NCBI GenBank assembly: GCA_963210315.1
Contig: OY723245.1
Coordinates: 943,910-1,007,909 of the forward strand
Source of the DNA: Rhynchopus euleeides
Taxonomy: Eukaryota; Euglenozoa; Diplonemea; Diplonemida; Diplonemidae
DNA: 64,000 bases
Reading direction: 5' to 3'
This document shows, in pieces, positions 12,701 through 24,128 of this stretch. The notes under the pieces were generated by a model that had not been told where the DNA came from, made no database searches, and saw only the letters and a list, made by a program, of their open reading frames with translations. Numbering within the stretch: the first letter of the stretch is position 1; each line of letters begins with the position of its first letter. The position numbers were made by a program, and so were the translations under genes.

Positions 12701-13356
12701 ATCGAAGAAGGAACACAGCACCCACACACCCCCGACCACCCCCCCCCCATAAGGAACTGTCCCAAAACAAACCACACGCGGCAAGGGCATACGTCGCGTT
12801 CTTTGCTCTCTGCTGCAGCGGTGCTCAGCTCGCCAACATAGCTCATGACAATCTTCACAGCCTCTGTTTTGCCTGCACCCGATTCACCGCTCACGAGGAT
12901 AGATTGATTCTGATGTTTCGTGCGCATCAGGCAGTACGCCTGGTGTGCGACAGACCAGGAATGAGGGAGCTGCTTGGAGCCATGTGACAACACATGCGCA
13001 CCTTCTCTGATATAGTGCGGCATATTATCGTCAGTGTAGTTGGGAAGCGTGTAGTCGTAGGGATTAACAGCCAGGACAATGGCACCGATGTTAGTGTAGA
13101 TGACATTCTCCCAGTAGCGTGTCCGGATGTGGTGGAGGAGGGTCGAGTCGTGGAGGTAGCTCATCTTGAGCAGGTCGTGCACAGGGGAGAGCGATGACTG
13201 CACCACCTTGTGCACCTCGGTCGCCTTTGTCAGTGCCCCCGACTCATCCTCGCAGATCTTGTGCTTCCCCTGGATCTCCCGCACCGACCCCATGACCCAG
13301 CTGTCATCCGGGTGGTTGAAGAACACCCGATCCCCCACCTCGGCTACCCCAGACAT
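9782..13356 (-). CDS. Unconventional myosin heavy chain (3 exons)
   Basis: Actin-based ATP-driven motor. Exons (minus strand): 13356-12793, 12653-11421 and 11257-9782, all joined in phase 0 with GTATGC donors and CAG acceptors; predicted protein 1,090 residues. The N-terminus (MSGVAEVGDRVFF) is an SH3-like module, followed by the head: P-loop GESGAGKTEAVK near 157, switch I NSSRFGKF near 217, switch II DIFGFEHFEVNSFEQLCIN near 438, and the NPHWIRCVKPH and converter region at the start of exon 3. After the head come IQ-like sequence (AKRKVALIQSFARSK), a long charged helical region, and a Ser/Pro/Arg-rich tail. I see no FERM, MyTH4, WD40 or cargo-binding globular tail. It looks like an alveolate-type myosin; the class needs a phylogeny. 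RPS15 copy 1 lies upstream on the same strand. Confidence 0.95.
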
Positions 13357-13905
13357 TGTAAGCGCACCAGGGGCACGTCCCCGTGCCCCCACACCGGTGT
13401 ACAGGCAGGCGGGACAGCGCCCCGCTGAGCCTGACGGTGTGACAGTGCCTGCGGGCGCGATGTGGTGTGGCGGACGAGTGGATAATGCGATGTGTTGCAG
13501 GACAAGGAAGTGGGTTCGCTTGGGGGGTGGGGTGGGGTGGGGTGGGGGTGGGGCCATGTCGGCCCCGTATCCTATCGACTCCGACAAGGGAACACTGAGC
13601 GTAGCTGCTTTTCGGGGTGGAGGCTGGGTATTGACTTCCACATGCAGTTGCAGTGGCCATAATCCATCCGATATGATGTGGCAGAACGCTATGACGAACA
13701 CTTGATTCGGCACGTGCTTTTCAGCAGGCAGCTCTGATAGAACACAAGCCTGCCAAGGTCACCCTTCGTGCTGGTTTCCGACGACTTCCTTTTGATAACA
13801 CCGTAGCCCTGGCGCAGTCCACCACAGTCCAGAGACTGCAGCGACAATGCACATCGCCACGGGCGTATCGACTCGGGGGTCCACTGGTACACCAAGCATC
13901 CCACT
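13357..13905. other. Spacer between myosin and RPS15 copy 1
   Basis: About 550 bp that should hold the myosin promoter and 5' leader and the RPS15 3' untranslated region. A short segment near 13785 to 13800 (a match around ttgataacacc) recurs downstream of RPS15 copy 2. No other feature seen. Confidence 0.5.
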
Positions 13906-14514
13906 CTACTTCAGAGGGATGAAACGCGACGAGTGGGTGGCACCGATACCGGGCCTACCGTGCGCAACCGGCTTGTACGAGATGGAGAACTCGCCCAGGT
14001 AGTGGCCCACCATGTCACCCTTGACCTCCACGACGTTGAACACCTTCCCGTTGTACACAGCCACGACGGACCCGATCATCTCCGGCACGATGATCATGTT
14101 ACGCAGGTGCGTCTTGACGTGCTGTGTGTGGCGGTGGTGGTGGTGGTGTGTGGCGTGTGGCGTGACGTGTATGTTGTGCATTGTAGGAAATGAAAAGGGA
14201 ACAAACAGATGTGGTGTGACATGACAGGATGTGACGGGAAGTGCTGCGATGCTGGCAAATCATACCGGGGGCTTCTCGCCGATCGGCACATCCTTCTTGG
14301 CCTTGCGCAGCTTCTTGATCAGCGCCATAGGCTTGCGCTTCAGACCACGCTGGAAGCGACGGCGGGCACGCGCCGTCACCAGCTGCGCGAGCTCCTCGTT
14401 CGAGCGCTTCAGCAGGTCGTCGGTCTCGATACCACGGTACGTGAACTTCTTGAACTGACGCTTCTTCTTCAGCTCCTCGTAGCGCTCCTTGTCCATATCG
14501 TGAGCCCCCGACAT
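13906..14514 (-). CDS. RPS15: 40S ribosomal protein S15 (uS19), copy 1
   Basis: Small-subunit ribosomal protein of the head region near the decoding site and A-site tRNA. Exons: 14514-14266 and 14121-13906, with a 144 bp GTATGA...CAG intron at a codon boundary; protein 154 residues, the usual eukaryotic length. Exon 1 begins [20 protein letters not shown] and carries [20 protein letters not shown]; exon 2 carries [17 protein letters not shown] and ends with the nearly invariant [17 protein letters not shown]. Sequence just 5' of the ATG (TTACAG, CTACAG) could be the acceptor of an additional 5'-UTR intron, as is common in ribosomal protein genes. The CFAP69 stop lies only 177 bp upstream. A near-identical second copy lies 8.2 kb away at 22130 to 22735. 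Confidence 0.97.
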
Positions 14515-14691
14515 TTTGTTACCGTGTGCACCTGTAGATGCTGTAAGGGGTGTGTGTGGCGCAAACAGCAATAACTGGAGATAGCAAACAATACGCTGCG
14601 GACCGCCTCCACCACTTCCTCATCTCTGTTGAACACTGTTCAGTACCAGAACGGCCATCTCCTTGGAAAAGGATGCCACCTGACGGGAAGA

Positions 14692-17600
14692 CTAAGAACC
14701 TGCCTGCTGCAGGGGCGACACATCCATGCACACATGCCTGAACCGGGAGTGTATCGACTGCTGCTCAGGGCGCGGCTTGTTTTGGTACGACACCGCAAAG
14801 TCAAGGCAACAGGCGTAGCGGTGAAGCGGGTGCTCCGCACACGCCACACCGACGCACGTAAAGTCTGGGTTGAACACATTGCTGCGGTCCACCTTCGAGT
14901 TAACGCCGTCGTTCGACACCAAGGAACACACGATCGCCATCGCTGTGCTGCTGCCGAGCGATATGCTCTCCGCCGACTCGCCCACTACCAACCCGTAGCG
15001 GTTCATCCGTGACAGGGGCTCGCTCTTGTCACTCCCCACATGCGAGAACACATCCCCCTGCTGCTGCGTACGCTGATCCTCGATGTGATCGCGCGCTGCA
15101 AACGACAGCCCAGGCGAGGCGCTGAGACCCCCCACCGGGCGGCAGGCCTTCAGGAAGCTGATGGTCTCATGCATGCCCTCCACCCCGTCCACACACACCT
15201 GCAGGGCCTCCCCCGGCACCTGGATGGTACCGTCCGCGCTGACATGCCCCAGGCGCTTTTCGAACACCTCCACAAGCACCCCGGGGTCTGTCCGCACGCG
15301 CGACAGCAGCTCGACCACCTCCTCCTCCAGCTTGCTCGAGACCTGCACGCGGGGCGAGGGGTCGGCAAGGCATGCGGGGGACTTCCCCTCAAAAGGGGAG
15401 GGGTCTGCCGCGGCCTGCACCTCGCCTGACGACGCCCTCGGAGACGAACCGGAGGCTGCGGACAGGAAGGAGCGCTTCAGCATCTGCGCCTTCTTAATCT
15501 TCGCCTCTGTGATGGACAGCCCCATCGTGTCACGCGCCCCAGCCGTCGACGCCGGCTGCTTCATCAACAGCTTGTAGAAGTTCCTCTGCTCCGTATCAAT
15601 CACCTTCTGATTCGCATCCTGCAGGGACAGCTGATTCTTGCGTATGCTGTCCCAGCGTGTGGAGGCAGACTGCTTGGCAAGCTCGAGACGTTTTCTATCG
15701 AGCCCAATTGGCAGCAGCCCTTCGTGGTTCAGGGTGTCGTCGATCTGGCTCCACACAACATCGCGCTTGAGCTCTGCGTAGGACAGGATGACCTGCAGCT
15801 GCACCTTCTCCTCGTCAGAGAGCACCATCATGGCAGGCGAATGCGATGGGAGGCCACGGCGGAAGATGCAGTAGATCTTGACCTTGATGTCGTGTGCCGA
15901 AGGTAGCTCCTGTTGGACCTTCATTGAGCCTGTGGTGGCCTGGAACAGCGATTCGCTGCTCCACCGCCCGTCCTCCTGGCGCGGCTGGACGCTCCGCAGC
16001 ACGGCATCCACCTCCGTCTGCCCGAAGCGAGAGGCGAAAGGCGGCTGCGTCTGGTCGAGGGGCAGCACGCCCCCCTGCTTCTCCGCCCCGTTGACCGCGT
16101 CGTCCCTCCGCCACATCTCGATGAAGATCTGCGGGGCGGACTTCCCGCTGTTGCTGCGCCACTCCAGCATCTCCGCGATGGCGAGGCTGTGGCGGTGTGG
16201 CGGTGTGGTTGAGGGGGAGGGGAGGGGATCACCTCGCCTCCCACGCTATGACCTGAAGACCATTCTCATTCATCCTGAAGACCACTCCAGGGCTGCCTCT
16301 GAACCCCCCACACCCCCTCCTCTGTCAGCTCAGATGAGGGCATTCGCAGATGGCACCCTTTCAGCCTAACTGCACGATAGGCACCGGACGGCATACTTGT
16401 TTTTGGCGATGAAATCCTCGAGGCACGACAGGAGCGACACACATATCCACGACGGGGCCACAACCAGGATATCAAGCAGCGCCTGCACGGTAGGGAGGTG
16501 GGGTGTCGTGTTGTTGGCAAGGGGGGCATTGGCGTGTCAAAGGGCGGTGGGTGGGGACATGGAGGACTTCGCGAAATACTCGCGCCGTTGGGCCTTGCCC
16601 TGTTGTTTGTTGTGCGTATAGGCGGCACAGGTTGGCGGTTGGGATGGAGTGGGGGAGAGACTTGGTGGGTCAAGGTAGAGGGGAGGGGGGTAGTGAAATA
16701 GAAGTAGAGGGGAGCACAAGAACGAACACCCTTCACTCGTTATGCAGGTTGTGTCTGAAATCCAGTGTTTTTTCCGGTGAGGGGAGGGGGGGGCATTGCA
16801 GTGCGGCTGGCATCATGTTGGTCACATACGTGCATCCCTTCTGCTTCGATAAACTCCAGTTCGCTGTCAGGGACACCGACAATGCAGCACCAGGCACAGT
16901 CGATTGCGGCAAACAAGTAGCGGTCTGCATCCTGGGAGTTGGTGTTCGAATAGTTGTGGAGCACAGCCATCACCGTCTCGATGCCCTTCTCGGCTGCAAA
17001 CTCCCTCTGGCAGTCCAGGTCCCCATCGGCAATGCCCGCGAGGATGTGGAGGCAGTCGCAGCGCATCGAGAGGTCGGGGGCTGTTTCGGACAGCTCCAGC
17101 ATCACCTTCACCGCCCCTGCCTGTGCCACTTGCTTCCTGTTGTTGGTTGTGGCGACCCGCGCCAGCACACGCAAGGAAACCTCTCTGAGGCCTTCGCTGG
17201 CGTGGTCCTCCAAGAAGGCCAGCAGGATACACACCCCGTTGTTGTTTGCGAGCTCCTGGGCACCTCCGACGCACAGCTGGCTGATGAGGTTGAGCGACTG
17301 CATCTGGAGTTCCACGAGCTGCGGCGTCGGCCAGCGCAGCACCGCAGCCACGTTACAGTCCGGGTCCAAATATGCCAGGGGCACGTTCATGATGTTTTTG
17401 CTCAGGAGGAACCGCAGGTTCGCCTCGGAGAAGGACAGCAGATACATCACATGCCACAGAAGCTTTTTCATGTCGAAGTCGTCCTGCCGGGGTGTGTGGT
17501 GTGGTGTGGTGCCCCGCAGGATAAAGAAGCCTCCAACAGTGCCTCGCAAGCTCAGAGGATGGGGGCACGCACGGCGACCCACCCTCCACCAGCTGCCACA

Positions 17601-19105
17601 CAGGCGCCAGACATACCTGGGATGTAGTGGTTGCAAACGGCTTCACCAGCTCGGTGTACGCAGGGTCATCCGGGCAGAGCTCGATGCCTGACGAGGCGAG
17701 CCAGAGGACGTCCATCCAGCCGGTCTGCAGAAAGGCAGCGTGGCATGCCGAGTCGCCTGCCACAAGAGAAATTATCGAGAGCAGGTCGTTGCGCAGCTCC
17801 TTGTCCTTGATGCGGTAGCCCTCTTTGAGGAATGCCACAAACAGCGTCAGGGCCACGCTGAGATTCCGCTCTGTGCCGAAGCGGCGCCGGCACGTCGGGT
17901 CCAAGTCCATTATGTTCCAAAGAGTCTCGATCATGACAGCCGTCCGCCCATCCTGCAGGTAGTTGGGCTGGGTCACGATGTGGCCCAGCATGTCAACGAG
18001 GCTGTCGATCGCCCCTGCCGTCACCAGGCGCTCCACCACCACTCTGTAGCAGCTGCAGTCACGCAGGGCCTGCAGGCAGAGATGCGACTCAACAGGCGGT
18101 GCATCGGGCTGCGCGAGGTAGCAGCAGAGCATCGGAACCGCGTCGCTCTCGTAAAGGCCTTTGAAGCGCGTGTCGCGCTTCCGCACCTGAGGCACCGGGG
18201 GCGGGTCGAGGTCGTCGAAGCCCTTTGTGCGGATGTCGGAGATTGTGAGGTGCACGACTTTGGCGGCGGCGTGGCGCACCTCAGGGGATGGCGACGTGAG
18301 GCAGCTGCAGGCAGCCTCCAGAGTGCGCATCACCGCCTGGCGCTGCCGCCGGTCATCCCGCACGTCGAGGAGGTTCAGCGGCTCCTCCGCCCGCTTGAGG
18401 AAGCGGACCAGCACCTCGGCGTACCCAGGCACGCCTTGCTTAATCTTGTCGCTGCATAGCTGGATCACCTGCGGCAGGCCGCGCAGCCCAGACCGCCCGG
18501 AAAAGGGTGTCAGCGGTATAGTCCCTGTCGTGATGGCAGCAGCGGCAGGCGGTGTCGGGGCGTACTTCTGGGGCGAGGTGACGTGTGTCGTGCCGTGATG
18601 CGATACGACGGTCGAGACGGTCTGTATCTTCAGCGACTGCTGCGTGCGGCGTGCCGTGTCCCCAGGGTTCTCATCGTGTGCGGTGTAGCACCGCAGAACC
18701 TTCTCGAGGACTGTCAGGATGCGGTCATCCATCACCGCATCGTGCTGGCCATACAAGCTGAGGAAGTCCTGTGGAGAACGAGGGTGTGTGGTGTCGCGCA
18801 TTCAACACAAAACGGACCTACGGAATCACTGGGGGGTTGGAACGAGCCCAAGATGCTACCAAGCCCTGTCGCCCCTCTGGCCGCAACCGGGCCCAGATCG
18901 AGGTTAAGCCAGTATTTCTATTCCACCACGACCTGACCCGAACCTATGCGGAAGGCACTACACTATTGACATGATCTGGACACACCTCAAACTCCTCGGG
19001 GGCTGCCGGCGTCCTCTCCCTCCCCTTCGGGATGTCGTTGCTGCCGTTGGTGGAGGCATGGGCAGGCCCCACCGCTTCGGGCGCAGCTACAACGGAAAGC
19101 CCCAT
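14692..19105 (-). CDS. CFAP69: CFAP69-like armadillo-repeat flagellar protein with C-terminal CAP/SCP-like domain (at least 5 exons)
   Basis: CFAP69 (FAP69) is a central-apparatus component of motile flagella. Exons: 19105(or up to 19165)-18986, 18768-17617, 17483-16830, 16482-16397 and 16186-14692; about 1,168 residues. Donors are GTGTGT, GTATGT, GTATGT and GTATGC; the last junction is phase 2 and restores an Asn codon. Segments match what I recall of human CFAP69 in order: LRNDLLSIISLVA, DFDMKKLLWHVMYLLSF, IDCAWCCIVGVPDSE, EAEGMHALLDILVVAP and the IFIEMWRRDD region, then an IKVKIYCIF helix region. The last 190 residues resemble a CAP domain: LLSRVRTDPG, LSFAARDHIEDQ, FSHVGSDKSEPLSRMNRYG, VVGESAESISLG. 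The start is uncertain: the first exon is open up to an acceptor at 19166, so a further 5' exon is possible; ATG at 19105 is the only internal Met. Confidence 0.85.
16689..16740. repeat. Short dispersed repeat inside CFAP69 intron
   Basis: Match to 37918 to 37968. It lies in the intron between the third and fourth exons given for CFAP69. Confidence 0.6.
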
Positions 19106-19798
19106 CGCCCCCACCCTCCCCACACCACCCGCCGCCCCCACACTCAGCACGGCCGCCTTCTCCCCCTGCGTGGCGTTGTGTAAATAACAGAGACAAGCAG
19201 CTCACACGCTGCGCACCCCCTTCACCTGCCACAGGATGTGTAAGAAGCCAAGAGCTGCAGTGCATTGTAGCATGTTGGCAAGCCACAACAGTTGGAGGTG
19301 CTTCCGACGGATCAGGGAAGTAGGGGTGTGGCTGACCAGCGTGCTGGGGGTATACCTTATCATATAACAGAGGGGAGCGGGGACGGGCGTGTTGTGTGTA
19401 GGGAGGCCAGTGAGTCTGGAGAACAACAACAGAGAAAGCCCCACTGGCACCACCGCTACCACCCCCTCCTGGAAAAAAAAAGCAACCCAAGGGCAAGGTG
19501 GGGCACAGCCATGCAGCAGCAGGTGAAACCGGAGGGGCTGGCCTGAAGGAACAACAACCCGGGGGGGGGGGGGGGGGGTGGAACAACAGGTGGTGGCGTC
19601 GACAGCATCCCGCCCACCTACCCCCACCCTCCGCTTCTTTGTCAGATCCAGACCACGCCCACGAGCAGGGAACTGCTGTGGGGGGCTGGGTTAGCCAGAT
19701 GGTCGGGTCTCTTGCACCGCCACACCGCACCACCTGTGGGCGCCGCACAGCAACACCGCACACCCCGTGGTGTGCCAGGGGAGGGCTGGCAGGCGGTG
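19106..19798. other. Spacer with 18-G run between CFAP69 and the EF-hand gene
   Basis: No gene called with confidence. A short minus-strand stretch near 19230 to 19310 (peptide HLQLLWLANMLQCTAALGFL) is helix-like and could be an upstream CFAP69 exon, but I cannot fix its borders. A run of 18 G lies at 19561 to 19578. Confidence 0.4.
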
Positions 19799-21721
19799 CT
19801 AATTGAGGGAGACACGGAGGATGTCGTCGACGCCCTGCTTGCGGAGCTGCGACTTGATGCGCTCCTTGTCGTCTCCGATGCCAAAGTCGTCAATGAGAGT
19901 TTCGACAGTCTGCGTGCCATCGAGGTGGACGACGAGGACACGCCGGTTTGCGGTGTTGGCTGCCCAATCCTTTCCGCCACCCATGCGCCACGCGTTGCGC
20001 AGCATCAGCTCAAAGTATGCATCGTCGTCAATCCCTGCCGAGATGTCCTTATAATACTCGATGAACTCGCTCTCGGTGATGATGCTGTTCCCATCGCGAT
20101 CCCAGTCCTGCGCAAACACCTGGATCACCTCCTCGGGAGTCTTGCTGCCGCTGAGGATGTCGGGATGCCCGTCCACGCTGTAGATCTGCAGCAGGTCTGC
20201 CAGGGTCACCTTCCTGTCGTTGTCCTTGTCGAGGCGGGTGTACGCCATGCGCACCACCTCCAGGCGGGGGGCAGACATCTTGCCGCGCACGCCAACGAGG
20301 AACTCCGTCACGGAGACCAAGCCGCTCTTGTCGGTGTCGAAGTAGTGGAACAGCACATCGGACTCTTCGTCGGTGAGATCCAGCCCGTAGTAACGCAGGC
20401 CTTCACGGAGCTCAATCTTGTCAAGCTTCCTGTTGCCGTTGTCGTCCATCCGGCGCAGCATGCGGGACAATGTGCGCACGCCGTTCTGGCCTCCTCGTTG
20501 GAGGATGCGCTCCCTCGCGTCCTGCAGCACATTGCGGCACGCAGGGTTGGCCTGGGGGACGTTGCACAGCCCGAACAGCCCCTTGCACAGCTGCTGCACA
20601 TCAAGCCACCCGCAGTCCGTTGTGTCGTAGCGGTCAAACAGAGCGCGGACGACGTGCTGTGGAGAAGGGGTGAGGGTGTGGTGGTGCGCAGTGCGGGAAA
20701 GATGAAGAAGGGAGCGAGCGGAGGGCTCTCGCCTCATCCGCCACCCCCCCACCCCCCACCCCTCGGAAGGAGGCGTACGGGTTGGCGAAGGAGAGTGAGG
20801 TCCGCGAGCTCCTTGCAAAAGGCACAGCCCCTCCTCCTGCAGGAAGTGAAGCGAGGAGATGCCGTGGCAGGGCAATGGAGCACCCCCGCCTTCAGATGGC
20901 TTCCATCTCACTGACGGAACTAATACACATCTGCTACTCTGACGTCGCGTGGAAATTCTGGACAAAGAAGGAGTCAGCTGATCTGATCCCGTTCCTGAGG
21001 CCGCGTCGCTGCTGACATCTGGTTTCTCATGGAAACCAGAAGGAAAGGTTCGACTCGCAACGCTTTCTGCCACTAGAGGAGTCGGAGAGGCGTGTCTCGA
21101 ATCTCCGCGCGGAGCTCCGGGCCGTCAGGCAGTCGCAGCCCCACCCGGTTTGAGTCACTGAATGCAATCCCTCTGCAGTGTTCCATGAATCGGAGGGGCA
21201 AAACTGGACCTGGCGGCGGGTTGACCATACAGGGCGACAAGTCTGTGTGGGGTCACCACAACACGGAGCGATGACGTGACACACTGGCAGGAGGGAAGGG
21301 GGGGAATACGGACCGGGGGCTTTGACTCGGGATGTGCACACGTGCCAAGAAAACGCAGCCATCGGGGCTTCAATGACATGGCCTTGTGTACGTGGGTTTC
21401 AATACCTTGTCGTTGCAGCAGTTGAGCTTCTGCATCACGCTGATGAATGCCGGTTCGGTGATCCGGCTGCCTTGCTGTGGGAGGGATGGATGGAGGGGTG
21501 TTGCCCTTGGGTGCTGCGCCAAAGCGATGCTGCACGAGGATGCCAATGCATACTTCAACGAGGTCGAACCCTTTCAGCGTCGCCTCCAGCGACTTTGCCT
21601 GGTGGTGCGGCTCGCCAAACCCGGTTTTCAAGTCAAACTTTTTACGGATCAGAGCTTCGAGCCCGTCGACCTGCTCGCTCGTGATGCACGGCGGCCGTTC
21701 GAGAAAGACCTGTCGCGACAT
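19799..21721 (-). CDS. Calcyphosin-like EF-hand calcium-binding protein (3 exons)
   Basis: Probable calcium sensor related to calcyphosin. Exons: 21721-21554, 21474-21406 and 20656-19799, all phase 0; donors GTATGC and GTATTG, acceptors CAG; 364 residues. Exon 1 (MSRQVFLERPP...) and exon 2 (RITEPAFISVMQKLNCC) give the N-terminal lobe, and exon 3 has several EF-hand loops: a degenerate first loop (DTTDCGWLD), then canonical DDNGNRKLDKIE, DTDKSGLVSVTE and DRDGNSIITESE, with a variant DKDNDRKVTLAD whose last position is Asp. The IDDDAYFELMLRNAWRM block and a C-terminal NRRVLVVHLDGTQTVE module are typical of protist calcyphosin-like proteins. The intron between exons 2 and 3 is about 750 bp. Open sequence upstream of the exon 3 acceptor is intron and should not be translated. 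It lies between CFAP69 and RPS15 copy 2; an axonemal role is inference. Confidence 0.9.
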
Positions 21722-22129
21722 GGTGTCTTGTGTGTAGGTGTCTGTACCAGTTTGCACTGTCACAGATCACGTCCTGGTGGGTTGTGTGTGTGTCGCGTAT
21801 CAGACCGAGAGGCGAGCACACAGTGCCGGCATCGGACATCAAGCAAGGAGGCAAGAGGCTTCGACTTCAGGCACCCGGCATGCAACGTTAAGGGCAAGGA
21901 AGGCCAAGGGAATCGGTTTTATCTAGGGACTCTGACCCAAACAGACTTTTCTTTTCCTGAGACGGCATGCAGGTCATGGCCATTGGGGAAGGTAACTACA
22001 TCCTGCGTTGCCGTGCTGTTTTGTCAACGACTTCCTATTGATAACACCTGCGATCCGCAATCTGCCACGTTGGCGCGCTCTCAAACTGTGACCAGAATAT
22101 CAAGACCACCAAGTGGTACACCAGCCGCT
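21722..22129. other. Spacer between EF-hand gene and RPS15 copy 2
   Basis: About 400 bp. It holds the promoter side of the EF-hand gene and the 3' flank of RPS15 copy 2. A short match to the 3' flank of RPS15 copy 1 lies near 22030 to 22050. No other feature seen. Confidence 0.5.
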
Positions 22130-22735
22130 CTACTTCAGAGGGATGAAACGCGACGAGTGGGTGGCACCGATACCGGGCCTACCGTGCGCAACCGGCTTGT
22201 ACGAGATGGAGAACTCGCCCAGGTAGTGGCCCACCATGTCACCCTTGACCTCCACGACGTTGAACACCTTCCCGTTGTACACAGCCACGACGGACCCGAT
22301 CATCTCCGGCACGATGATCATGTTACGCAGGTGCGTCTTGACGTGCTGTGTGTGGCGGTGGTGGTGGTGTGTGGTGTGTGGCGTGACGTGTATGTTGTGC
22401 ATTGTAGGAAATGAAAAGGGAACAAACAGATGTGGTGTGACATGACAGGATGCGACGGGAAGTGCTGCGATGCTGGCAAATCATACCGGGGGCTTCTCGC
22501 CGATCGGCACATCCTTCTTGGCCTTGCGCAGCTTCTTGATCAGCGCCATAGGCTTGCGCTTCAGACCACGCTGGAAGCGACGGCGGGCACGCGCCGTCAC
22601 CAGCTGCGCGAGCTCCTCGTTCGAGCGCTTCAGCAGGTCGTCGGTCTCGATACCACGGTACGTGAACTTCTTGAACTGACGCTTCTTCTTCAGCTCCTCG
22701 TAGCGCTCCTTGTCCATATCGTGAGCCCCCGACAT
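22130..22735 (-). CDS. RPS15: 40S ribosomal protein S15 (uS19), copy 2
   Basis: Second copy of the small-subunit head protein uS19. Exons: 22735-22487 and 22345-22130, with a GTATGA...CAG intron of 141 bp, 3 bp shorter than in copy 1 because of the GGT/GTG repeat. By eye the 154-residue protein is identical to copy 1, the exons show no change I can find, and the intron differs at only a few positions. The flanks diverge quickly: identity ends a few tens of bases 5' of the ATG and soon after the stop. The PPR gene ends 163 bp upstream at 22899. Both copies look functional. Confidence 0.97.
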
Positions 22736-22898
22736 TTTGTTACCGTGTGCACCTGTAGATGCTGTAAGGGATGTGTGGATAAGCAACAAACATGGCAACA
22801 GGTGCGAAGGACTACATGTGCCCACACAGAATTTTTCCCAGCTGCCTCCGTTAAACGATCAAGACCACATCTGCCAACCTGCTGCCGTGATGTGCTCA

Positions 22899-24128
22899 TT
22901 AGAGCTTCTTCAACTTCTGCTTTGCCTCCTTCAGGGCAAGCTTCAGGTTGGTGCCCACCACACGCCCCACTGTCCGGCCTTGCTCGAGGCTCTGGATCAG
23001 GTCTGCCGCCCCAACAACATCCCTCACGCTCACAAGGAAGTTCAGCATGCCGTGGTGCAGCGAGCTGTACGCGCCAAACCCCTGCAGCTTGGCTGAGGTG
23101 TACAGCTCCCGGGCAACATGGGCTGCTGGCGACTCCCCGTCACCACTCGCCGTCGCCGTGCACAACTCCAGCATGATGTTGAAGGTTGTCACATTCCCCG
23201 CAATACGGAGCTTATCCAGGCGCTGCAGCACCGCACACGCCTGATCAAAACGGCGAGCCTTCGCATAACACAGCAAGACTGTGTTGATATACCGCACATC
23301 CACCACCACCCCAGACTGACTCACGAGACGCTCGACGTTAGCAAGCGCCTCCAGCTTACTCGACTCCGGGATGTTGTCGTTGATCGCCCCCTTCAGCATT
23401 GCGGTCAAGAAGCGAATGGAGGGACGCACGCCTGTCGCCGTAAGCCCGCTGTGCAGAACGACCCCCATGCGGTACGGCAGCACAGGCGCTATGATGGTAT
23501 ATGCCATCTCACGATGGGTCCCGCCCCCCCTGTCAAACTTCTGGATCATCTCCGAGGCAAGATCCACCAACTCTGCCTCGGGCACCTTCCCGGCACACGC
23601 CTTGAGATAGGTCGTGTAGCTGATGACATCAGCACACAGGGGGGGCTTGGGGCCCAACTCCTGCCAGTAGCTCTGGACCTTCTCGAAGGATCCGTTGATC
23701 AGGTGTGCCTGCATCAGCATGTTGTAGTGCGCCGTGGTGATGGGGACCCCCTTGTCCCGCATGATGCCGTAGATCTTGTCGCAGGCATCGGGCTTGCCGT
23801 GCTTACAGAGCACACCCATCGCGAAGCTGTATGTGCCTGCGGCGAGGGGGATCTGCTGGCTGTGCCACTCATCCAGAGTCGACATGATGTGGCGCGTGAC
23901 GTAGTGCGACCTCGCTGTGCCCTCGCCACTTACCTGCAGCCGCCGGAGGGACCCCTTCAGCATCTTGCGGGCAGACGCATCGTTGACCGGGACCGCTGCC
24001 GACAGATCCGTGGGAAACTTCAGGATACCGCTCCCCGCAGGTTTGCTCAGCAACCCGAGTGTGTTACTCCGGCAGCCTCGCCTGCCCCAGGCACCCACCA
24101 GGGCAGTGCGGCAGCGTGCCCTGTGCAT
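22899..24128 (-). CDS. Pentatricopeptide-repeat protein, probably organelle-targeted
   Basis: PPR proteins bind organellar RNA in processing, stability or translation. The proposed ATG at 24128 gives 409 residues and an N-terminus MHRARCRTALVGAWGRRGCR that is rich in Arg, Ala and Ser and free of acidic residues, as in mitochondrial presequences; the frame stays open further upstream but with proline-rich sequence that looks non-coding. PPR-type helix pairs are seen, for example GTYSFAMGVLCKHGKPDACDK, TTAHYNMLMQAHLINGSFEK, VISYTTYLKACAG, VRYINTVLLCYAKARRFDQA and NVTTFNIMLELC. No intron. No C-terminal DYW or SMR domain; the tail ends in a Lys-rich helix. The start codon is the uncertain part. 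Confidence 0.85.
   Translation of the reverse strand: MHRARCRTALVGAWGRRGCRSNTLGLLSKPAGSGILKFPTDLSAAVPVNDASARKMLKGSLRRLQVSGEGTARSHYVTRHIMSTLDEWHSQQIPLAAGTYSFAMGVLCKHGKPDACDKIYGIMRDKGVPITTAHYNMLMQAHLINGSFEKVQSYWQELGPKPPLCADVISYTTYLKACAGKVPEAELVDLASEMIQKFDRGGGTHREMAYTIIAPVLPYRMGVVLHSGLTATGVRPSIRFLTAMLKGAINDNIPESSKLEALANVERLVSQSGVVVDVRYINTVLLCYAKARRFDQACAVLQRLDKLRIAGNVTTFNIMLELCTATASGDGESPAAHVARELYTSAKLQGFGAYSSLHHGMLNFLVSVRDVVGAADLIQSLEQGRTVGRVVGTNLKLALKEAKQKLKKL

Noticed and set aside
18987-19763. A 258-codon frame upstream of CFAP69
   Set aside because: Proline- and glycine-rich translation of simple sequence including the 18-G run; only its last part overlaps a plausible exon in a different frame.
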